Source of the DNA: Dyadobacter sp. Leaf189
GTDB lineage: Bacteria > Bacteroidota > Bacteroidia > Cytophagales > Spirosomataceae
Reading direction: 5' to 3'
Assembly: GCF_001424405.1 (NCBI RefSeq)
Contig: NZ_LMPS01000001.1
Location: forward strand, 1,299,999-1,363,998
DNA length: 64,000 bases
Shown in pieces: positions 58,741 to 64,000 of this stretch. The number at the start of each line of letters is the position of its first letter. Positions within the stretch are counted from its first letter, which is position 1. A program made the position numbers and the translations under genes. Under the pieces are notes generated by a model. That model was not told the origin of the DNA, did no database searches, and was given only the letters and a program-made list of their open reading frames with translations.

Positions 58741-60494
58741 AAATCCACGTCCAGGCCGAGCGCCTGTTTCAGTTCAAGCAGATAAGGATTTTTCTCCGCC
58801 ATATAATTGAATTTTTCAGCGGGAGTATATGGAAGGCGGTTTACCTCCTGCGGTGCTACCCGCGCATTCACATCTAATTTTGGTGCATTCAACCGACTTT
58901 TCAAAAAGCTGAGCAGCTCGTAGCGCACATTCTGGAGTGCTTCAAGTTGGTGAGTGTTCGCCAGCGCAATTTCAATGGAAGAACCTTCCAGTTTAAATTC
59001 GCTTCTCAGGGTAAGTTCTTCTGTAGTGGAATTTCCACCTTCCCGGCGTTTTTCAGCAAACTCATACCAAAGTCGTTGAAGTGTTTCAAAGCTTAATTCT
59101 TCCTTTCTGATCCCGTTTGTAAATGCGCCACTATCCTGCTGACGGGTTTCGGCGACGGTTTTTGCTGCTGGCTGGTAGCTGACCGGCGGCGTCATAGCCA
59201 ACGGAATTGTATTTTTCAATTTTGAAGATGTAACCGGCGCAGGTGCAACAGCGGGTGCGGTTACCTGTGCGCTTCCATTACTCTGCGGAACTGAGTTAAT
59301 CTCGCTGGCTGCCGGGCCGCTTCTTACTGGTTCGGGCTCAGGCTCAACTTTTTTTTTTGCCGTTTCATCAACGGCTGCCAGTGAGTTTAATTGAAGGATA
59401 TTGGGAATATTGGCGAGCCTCATCAGGCAGAGCTCTGCATGTAATCGCTGGTTCTTGGCAGACTTGTAATTAATGTCGCACTGACCGGTAATGCTCAATG
59501 CAGAAAGCAGGAAGCTCATATCCGCCGCCGCCGACTGTTCCAGGTACTTGCGCTCAGCAGAGGCGGAAACTTGAAGCAAGGTCACAGTTGCAGGATCTTT
59601 ACAAACTAGCAGGTTTCTGAAATGCTCCAAAAGTCCTACAACGAACAAATGCCCATCAAAGCCTTTTCTCAAGATTTCGTCAAATAAAACCAGGGAACGG
59701 GCAATGCTGCCGGCGATGAGCGCGTCGGTTATTTTGAAATAATAATCATAATCCAGAATGTGCAGGTTTTCCAGAACGGCGGCATAGGTAAGCCGGTTGT
59801 CCGTGGAAAAAGTCACATTAAGGTCAAACATCGAAAGTGCATCGCGCAAGCCACCGTCAGCCTTTTGTCCGATAAGCTCCAAAGCTTCGCTTTCCGTCTC
59901 AATACCTTCTTTTTTGGCGATATCGGCCAGGTGGTAAGCAATGTCCTTGGACTGGATGCGGTTAAAGTCGAAGATCTGGCACCGGGACAGGATAGTGGGC
60001 AGGATCTTGTGCTTTTCTGTGGTGGCTAAAATGAAAATCGCATAGCTGGGTGGCTCCTCCAACGTTTTCAAAAAAGCATTGAATGCAGCCTGCGAAAGCA
60101 TGTGCACCTCATCTATGATGTAGATTTTGTACTTGCCGGTTTGAGGCGGATAACGCACCTGGTCGATCAGGTTGCGGATATCTTCAACAGAGTTGTTGGA
60201 CGCAGCATCAAGTTCATGGATGTTAAATGATGCATTGTTCTGGAAGCTGACGCAGGATTCGCATTCACCGCAAGCTTCTACATCATCTCCAAGGTTTTGA
60301 CAATTAATCGTTTTTGCCAGAATACGTGCGCAGGTTGTTTTTCCAACTCCTCTTGGTCCGCAAAAAAGAAAGGCCTGCGCAAGGTGATTGGTACGTATCG
60401 CGTTTTTTAATGTAGTAGTAATGTGTGATTGCCCAACCACCGAATCAAAGGTAACAGGGCGGTATTTTCTGGCGGAAACAACAAAATTATCCAT
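58737..60494 (-). CDS. dnaX: DNA polymerase III subunit gamma/tau
   Basis: 585 residues starting MDNFVVSARKYRPVTFDSVV; an 11-codon upstream extension is unlikely. The AAA+ clamp-loader core has Walker A GPRGVGKT (46-53), zinc-binding cysteines in CGECESC, Walker B IIDEVHMLS and the SRC sensor (LSRCQIF). A Pro/Ala-rich linker (about 380-450) leads to a C-terminal domain. The linker holds the A-run of a possible frameshift site (AKKKVE), but no slippery signal could be confirmed. It loads the sliding clamp. It is 35 bp downstream of the GH16 gene. Confidence 0.95.
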   Translation of the reverse strand: MDNFVVSARKYRPVTFDSVVGQSHITTTLKNAIRTNHLAQAFLFCGPRGVGKTTCARILAKTINCQNLGDDVEACGECESCVSFQNNASFNIHELDAASNNSVEDIRNLIDQVRYPPQTGKYKIYIIDEVHMLSQAAFNAFLKTLEEPPSYAIFILATTEKHKILPTILSRCQIFDFNRIQSKDIAYHLADIAKKEGIETESEALELIGQKADGGLRDALSMFDLNVTFSTDNRLTYAAVLENLHILDYDYYFKITDALIAGSIARSLVLFDEILRKGFDGHLFVVGLLEHFRNLLVCKDPATVTLLQVSASAERKYLEQSAAADMSFLLSALSITGQCDINYKSAKNQRLHAELCLMRLANIPNILQLNSLAAVDETAKKKVEPEPEPVRSGPAASEINSVPQSNGSAQVTAPAVAPAPVTSSKLKNTIPLAMTPPVSYQPAAKTVAETRQQDSGAFTNGIRKEELSFETLQRLWYEFAEKRREGGNSTTEELTLRSEFKLEGSSIEIALANTHQLEALQNVRYELLSFLKSRLNAPKLDVNARVAPQEVNRLPYTPAEKFNYMAEKNPYLLELKQALGLDVDF

Positions 60495-60529
60495 GATGCA
60501 AGATACCTCCGTGCGGTGGATTTTCAAAG

Positions 60530-61378
60530 TTACTTTTTCTCCGCCAGCGGGTAAACGCGCACGTAATCGACCACCATTTTTTGAGGGAATACACTGTCAT
60601 CCACGCCCTTTTGCCCGCCCCAGTTACCGCCTGCGGCTATGTTCAAAATGAGGTGAAAAGGCTTGTCAAAGGGCCACTCTGCCCATTGATAGGCGGCTTC
60701 TTTCAGGAAAACAAAGTAAGGTTTGTTGTCAACCAGTATCGTAATGGATGCAGGTGTCCATTCGCAGGAATACACGTGAAAGTCCTCCGAAGCCTGGTCT
60801 ACGATCACGTTGTTACCTTTGTTTGTTTTGGCAACATGATTGAATGCTTTGGTGTGGATGTTACCGTGTACGCGATCCTGGTCAAAGCCGACGTGCTCCA
60901 TAATATCGATCTCTCCATTGTCCGGCCAGCTCTTGTTTCCGTAGTTATTCTCGCTGTACAGCATCCAAATAGCGGGCCAGGTGCCTGTTCCTTTCGGCAG
61001 TTTGACCCTTACTTCAATTTTACCATATAGAAAATCTCCTTTGCCTTTGGACACCAGCCTGGCCGAACTGTACTCCGCTTTACCCGACTTCTCTTTGATC
61101 GCGGTAATAACAAGGTTGCCGTCTTCCACTCTGGCATTTTCGATCTTGTCGGTATAGTTCTGTAGTTCATTATTTCCCCAACCGTGATCTCCCAGCGCAT
61201 AAGACCATTTTGCCGGATCCGGCTGCCCGGGTTGGTTAAATTCGTCTTGCCAGGACGGAGTGGAGGCGAAGGTGTATGTTTGATGTTGCTGAGCAATAGC
61301 ATCTGGCCTTGAACATCCCAGCAAAGTTGTAATTGCAAGTCCAAAGATTGCCAAACTCGGTAGGCTTATCTGGCGCAT
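60530..61378 (-). CDS. GH16-family glucanase lipoprotein
   Basis: 282 residues. The signal ends in the lipobox LLGC (Cys22). The catalytic motif of glycoside hydrolase 16 is GEIDIMEHV (E156, D158, E161), with WQDEFNQPGQPDPAKW and GNIHTKAFNH as further family features. GH16 enzymes cut beta-1,3 or beta-1,3-1,4-glucans such as laminarin, or agar; which is unknown. A surface lipoprotein of this type would degrade algal or fungal glucan outside the cell. The start overlaps the end of the small gene upstream by 13 bp. Confidence 0.93.
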   Translation of the reverse strand: MRQISLPSLAIFGLAITTLLGCSRPDAIAQQHQTYTFASTPSWQDEFNQPGQPDPAKWSYALGDHGWGNNELQNYTDKIENARVEDGNLVITAIKEKSGKAEYSSARLVSKGKGDFLYGKIEVRVKLPKGTGTWPAIWMLYSENNYGNKSWPDNGEIDIMEHVGFDQDRVHGNIHTKAFNHVAKTNKGNNVIVDQASEDFHVYSCEWTPASITILVDNKPYFVFLKEAAYQWAEWPFDKPFHLILNIAAGGNWGGQKGVDDSVFPQKMVVDYVRVYPLAEKK

Positions 61379-61512
61379 TCTTCCTTAGCAAGAGTTTTGA
61401 TTTTAGATAAATCAACTTTTTTCAGCATAGCATTTACAATTTGTAATTCATGCTTAATCAGTGTTGCAGCCGACAATCTTGTAACTTCGACTTCGTTCTT
61501 TTTGTCTCTCAT
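61366..61512 (-). CDS. Small protein coupled to the DUF6934 gene
   Basis: 48 residues: MRDKKNEVEVTRLSAATLIK, then HELQIVNAMLKKVDLSKIKT and LAKEECAR. A charged, helical protein with no known family. Its ATG overlaps the TGA of the DUF6934 gene (ATGA), the sign of translational coupling, so it is almost certainly real. Its end overlaps the GH16 start by 13 bp. Such small partners of DUF6934 proteins may act as a complex or as a control peptide; function unknown. Confidence 0.65.
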   Translation of the reverse strand: MRDKKNEVEVTRLSAATLIKHELQIVNAMLKKVDLSKIKTLAKEECAR

Positions 61513-61946
61513 AGCTTATTTGTGATTACGTATAGGTCGTAAGATTGATCTGGTAGAAAGTGCCCAATGCTATCATTGGTTACTCCTAAAATAACATATT
61601 TTTCTGATAATTGTTTTAGTTCTCTTGATATTGCAATCCGATAAAGCCTATGCCTTCTCGGATCATTCCCTCTAAAAACAACTACATAGTCTTTTTCGAT
61701 TTCCAGGAAATCTACAACAATTTTAAAAACGGTGGCCACTACCTTAGCCATATCTTGGTTTCTTGTCTCTGTGTTGTTACTGCATTTCCCAGAATCAAGA
61801 ATGTCGAACAGAGCAAGATTGAACACGTTTTCACTTTCCGTTTCTGAAAACGTGACGAGTTTTCTAACATTTTTGTCTTCGCCGAGACTTACAAATTCAT
61901 ATTGATACTCTTTTTGAAAGGAGAATTGATAAGAGGGTTCTTCCAT
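61509..61946 (-). CDS. DUF6934 family protein
   Basis: 145 residues from MEEPSYQFSFQKEYQYEF; the longer frame starting 19 codons earlier has a membrane-like lead that is not typical. The family pattern is visible: VYEF/FVSLG start, FNLALFDILDSG, DMAKVVATVFKIVVDFL, VVFRGNDPRRHRLYRIAIS and LPDQSYDLYVITNKL. The family is restricted mostly to Bacteroidota and has no known function; it is often followed by a small gene as here. Codon choice is more AT-rich than in the neighbours, suggesting transfer. Confidence 0.8.
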   Translation of the reverse strand: MEEPSYQFSFQKEYQYEFVSLGEDKNVRKLVTFSETESENVFNLALFDILDSGKCSNNTETRNQDMAKVVATVFKIVVDFLEIEKDYVVVFRGNDPRRHRLYRIAISRELKQLSEKYVILGVTNDSIGHFLPDQSYDLYVITNKL

Positions 61947-62028
61947 AATTAGCTGTGTGTTTTGACATCCTAAACCTAAACCTTTCCAGAATAACAGGCA
62001 CAAAGCGATTCTCCAGCGGTTTAAAAGT

Positions 62029-62036
62029 TACCTTTG
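62029..62036 (+). promoter_or_regulatory. -7 promoter element for the GSCFA gene
   Basis: TACCTTTG matches TAnnTTTG. The start of transcription would fall just after 62040, supporting the downstream ATG at 62059 as the true start of the GSCFA protein. Confidence 0.45.
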
Positions 62037-62058
62037 TATGCCCGGACTCAATGTTGTT

Positions 62059-63060
62059 ATGAAAGAAATCAAATTCAGTACAGAAGTAGAAATTGCCGCT
62101 TCCGAATGGAAGATGGACCACCAGTCGAAAGTCCTGACGCTCGGATCCTGCTTTGCGGATGTTCTGGGTCAGCAGCTTGCAGGCTATAAATTCCCGGTGC
62201 TTAACAATCCCCTGGGGACGATTTTTAACCCGCTTACCATCGCCAAAACAATTGATTCAGCCATTGAAGAGCGGTATCCGGCTTCTGAGTTGTTCATGAA
62301 AACAGAAGATGATATCTGGTTACACCACGATTTTCACTCTTCGCAATGGGCGGGCAGTCAGTCAGAGCTGGAAACCAATATCAAGTCGCATTTAATGGAA
62401 GTCGGTGCTTTCCTGAAAGAGGCCGATCTGCTTGTGATCACACTTGGCACTGCGTACGCTTACAGGCACAAGGCCAGCAACATGATCATCGGCAATTGCC
62501 ACAAGCTCCCTGCAGACCAGTTTATTAAGGAGCTCCTGCATCCTGATCAGATCATCAAGGCAATGGAGCCCCTTGTACAGAAACTGCTGATGTTCCGCAG
62601 GAACCTACGCATTGTCCTGACTGTAAGCCCTGTCCGTCATACGAAAGATACTTTGCCGCTTAACCAGGTTAGTAAGTCCATACTGAGGCTCGTTTGTCAC
62701 CGGCTTTGCGAGAAGTATAAGCACATCAGCTACTTTCCATCGTACGAGATTATGGTGGACGAGCTGCGTGACTACCGTTTTTATGAACCCGATCTGATCC
62801 ATCCCAGCAAAATCGCGGAAGATTATATATTTAATGCATTTGCAAAGACCTATGTTGCCTCCGATTCGCAGGATTTAATGCGTCAATGGGATAAAATCAT
62901 GTTGACGCTCAACCACCGTCCACTGCATGGATTCTCGAAAACGCATTTGAAATTTTTGAAAACGCTTTGGAGCAAGCTGAATGAAGTTTCACGAAAAATT
63001 GACGTCACAGAAGAGATGAATGAGGTAGAAAGGAGAATTGGAGAATTTCCCGTTTCATAA
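62059..63060 (+). CDS. GSCFA-domain protein
   Basis: 333 residues from MKEIKFSTEVEI; an ATG 7 codons upstream at 62038 lies where the promoter would place the transcript start. The N-terminal LTLGSCFADVLGQQL carries the name-giving GSCFA motif with the putative nucleophile serine/cysteine region; LVITLGTAYAYR, TVSPVRHTKDTLPLNQ and PDLIHPSKIAEDYIF follow. The fold is SGNH-hydrolase-like, and some relatives act on surface or capsule polymers, but the reaction is unknown. It precedes the Mrp gene by 59 bp, an arrangement seen in other Bacteroidota. Confidence 0.9.
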   Translation: MKEIKFSTEVEIAASEWKMDHQSKVLTLGSCFADVLGQQLAGYKFPVLNNPLGTIFNPLTIAKTIDSAIEERYPASELFMKTEDDIWLHHDFHSSQWAGSQSELETNIKSHLMEVGAFLKEADLLVITLGTAYAYRHKASNMIIGNCHKLPADQFIKELLHPDQIIKAMEPLVQKLLMFRRNLRIVLTVSPVRHTKDTLPLNQVSKSILRLVCHRLCEKYKHISYFPSYEIMVDELRDYRFYEPDLIHPSKIAEDYIFNAFAKTYVASDSQDLMRQWDKIMLTLNHRPLHGFSKTHLKFLKTLWSKLNEVSRKIDVTEEMNEVERRIGEFPVS

Positions 63061-63119
63061 CAAACTCAAAGACCATTTTCTGTGTTGGATAGAATTAGTT
63101 AAGGTCCTCAACCATCGTA

Positions 63120-64000
63120 ATGGGAGAATTTACAATCAATAAAGAAAAAGTATTACAGGCGCTAAGTACTGTCGAAGAGCCGGATTTGAAAAAAGACCTG
63201 GTGACACTCGGTATGATCCAGGATATTGAGATCGGAGTTAATCAGGTTCATTTTACAGTTGTTTTAACAACCCCCGCCTGCCCCCTCAAGGAACTGATCA
63301 GAAGGAATTGCGAGAATGCGATCCACGAACATCTGAGTCCTGATGTTGAGGTAATTATCAAGCTTACAGCGAATGTAACCTCTACGCGGCAAACAGGTCC
63401 GCTGATTCCCGGTGTGAAAAATGTGATCGCTATTTCGTCCGGTAAGGGTGGAGTAGGGAAATCTACCGTGACCGCAAACCTGGCCATGGCACTTCACCGT
63501 TCGGGTGCGAAGGTAGGGATTATCGATGCTGATATTTTTGGCCCGTCTATCCCGGTGATGTTCGGCGCTGAAAACATGCAGCCGACCATTACTCCGAAAG
63601 ACGGAAAAAATTACATCAACCCGATCCGGCAATATGGGATTAAAATGATCTCAATCGGATTTTTGACTCCGCCTGACAGCGCAGTTGTGTGGCGCGGACC
63701 CATGGCGAGCCAGGCTTTGAAACAATTTTTTGCAGATACTGACTGGGGAGATCTCGACTATCTGCTGATCGACCTGCCGCCAGGTACCAGTGATATCCAC
63801 CTTACCCTCGTGCAAACAGTGCCGGTAACGGGAGCAGTAGTGGTTACTACCCCGCAAAAGGTAGCGCTGGCAGACGCAATGAAGGGTTTGGCGATGTTCA
63901 AACAACCACAGATCAATGTCCCCATTTTAGGGATTGTAGAAAATATGGCGTGGTTTACGCCGGAAGAATTGCCGGATCACCAGTACTTCATTTTTGGAGA
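63120..64000 (+). CDS. mrp: Mrp/ApbC-type Fe-S carrier P-loop ATPase, partial at right edge
   Basis: About 293 codons before the window ends. The N-terminal MIP18/DUF59 domain (FTINKEKVLQALSTVEEPDL, with TTPACPLKEL) is followed by a ParA-like ATPase: P-loop GKGGVGKST (108-116), IIDADIFGPSIP switch and LIDLPPGTSDIHLTL. Members bind and transfer 4Fe-4S clusters; the CxxC cluster site should lie further right. The frame is clean to base 64000. It follows the GSCFA gene closely. Confidence 0.95.
   Translation, partial: MGEFTINKEKVLQALSTVEEPDLKKDLVTLGMIQDIEIGVNQVHFTVVLTTPACPLKELIRRNCENAIHEHLSPDVEVIIKLTANVTSTRQTGPLIPGVKNVIAISSGKGGVGKSTVTANLAMALHRSGAKVGIIDADIFGPSIPVMFGAENMQPTITPKDGKNYINPIRQYGIKMISIGFLTPPDSAVVWRGPMASQALKQFFADTDWGDLDYLLIDLPPGTSDIHLTLVQTVPVTGAVVVTTPQKVALADAMKGLAMFKQPQINVPILGIVENMAWFTPEELPDHQYFIFG

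Noticed and set aside
58737-60494. Programmed frameshift producing a short gamma subunit of DnaX
   Set aside because: There is an A-rich run in the linker, but no clear slippery heptamer with the required stop and stem could be confirmed by eye.
1-64000. tRNA, rRNA, riboswitch or CRISPR features
   Set aside because: I looked through the intergenic spaces for tRNA-like cloverleaf parts (GGTTCGAATCC), known aptamer cores and regular short repeats, and saw none I could support.

Overview
The window looks like chromosomal DNA of a Bacteroidota bacterium of the order Cytophagales, most like Dyadobacter and relatives. The evidence is moderate G+C content and family content typical of that phylum: DUF1573, DUF2911, DUF6934 and GSCFA proteins, 800-residue MacB-like FtsX permeases, a single-chain class II GlyRS, and a nusB/YtxH/DUF1573/yajC/YbbR/coaE cluster. 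Promoters match the Bacteroidota TTG-N(17-20)-TAnnTTTG pattern, and obvious Shine-Dalgarno boxes are rare. The genus is an inference. I found no rRNA, tRNA, CRISPR array or complete insertion sequence.

Region 1 (1-9.0 kb): the end of a helix-hairpin-helix protein, a LOG-family hydrolase, rpiB, a GT-C-like membrane protein, rbfA, a LolC/E-like permease, an M1 aminopeptidase and a LacI-type regulator. A 520-bp gap after lacI holds a consensus promoter and a hairpin but no gene. Region 2 (9.0-21.5 kb): a PaaE-like ferredoxin reductase next to a protein with a DxDDTA motif, an Nfu protein, L27 and L21, a redoxin/SMP-30 pair, a DUF1361/diacylglycerol kinase pair, membrane proteins, and a propeller-like lipoprotein gene lying between two 124-bp direct repeats made from the tail of a DUF2911 gene, followed by recG.

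Region 3 (21.5-35.4 kb): a sugar kinase, an SGNH hydrolase, two beta-barrel proteins, TolC plus an ABC ATPase, a membrane-anchored regulator with its DNA-binding domain at the C-terminus, an MFS exporter, an internally deleted PIN toxin pseudogene and two large FtsX permeases. The ATPase, TolC and permeases may form one split MacB-type export system. Region 4 (35.4-47.2 kb): glyS, then a peptide-export cassette: a 72-residue double-glycine precursor with its own terminator, an HlyD adaptor and a C39-peptidase ABC exporter. pncB, an M16 protease and a lipoprotein follow.

Region 5 (47.2-54.8 kb): a mutagenesis-type cluster of a DnaE-like polymerase with a degenerate PHP domain, DinB and a self-cleaving S24 (LexA-like) repressor. 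Three GGA-N5-TCC boxes sit on the divergent dinB/repressor promoters, and a HigBA toxin-antitoxin pair lies head-on between dinB and dnaE. An MsbA-like transporter follows. Region 6 (54.8-64 kb): nusB to coaE, dnaX, a GH16 lipoprotein, a DUF6934 gene translationally coupled to a 48-residue protein, a GSCFA protein and the start of an Mrp-type Fe-S carrier.

The best candidates for something new are the acidic double-glycine peptide cassette, the three-box LexA-like switch with the embedded TA module, the DxDDTA/ferredoxin-reductase pair and the repeat-flanked lipoprotein gene.
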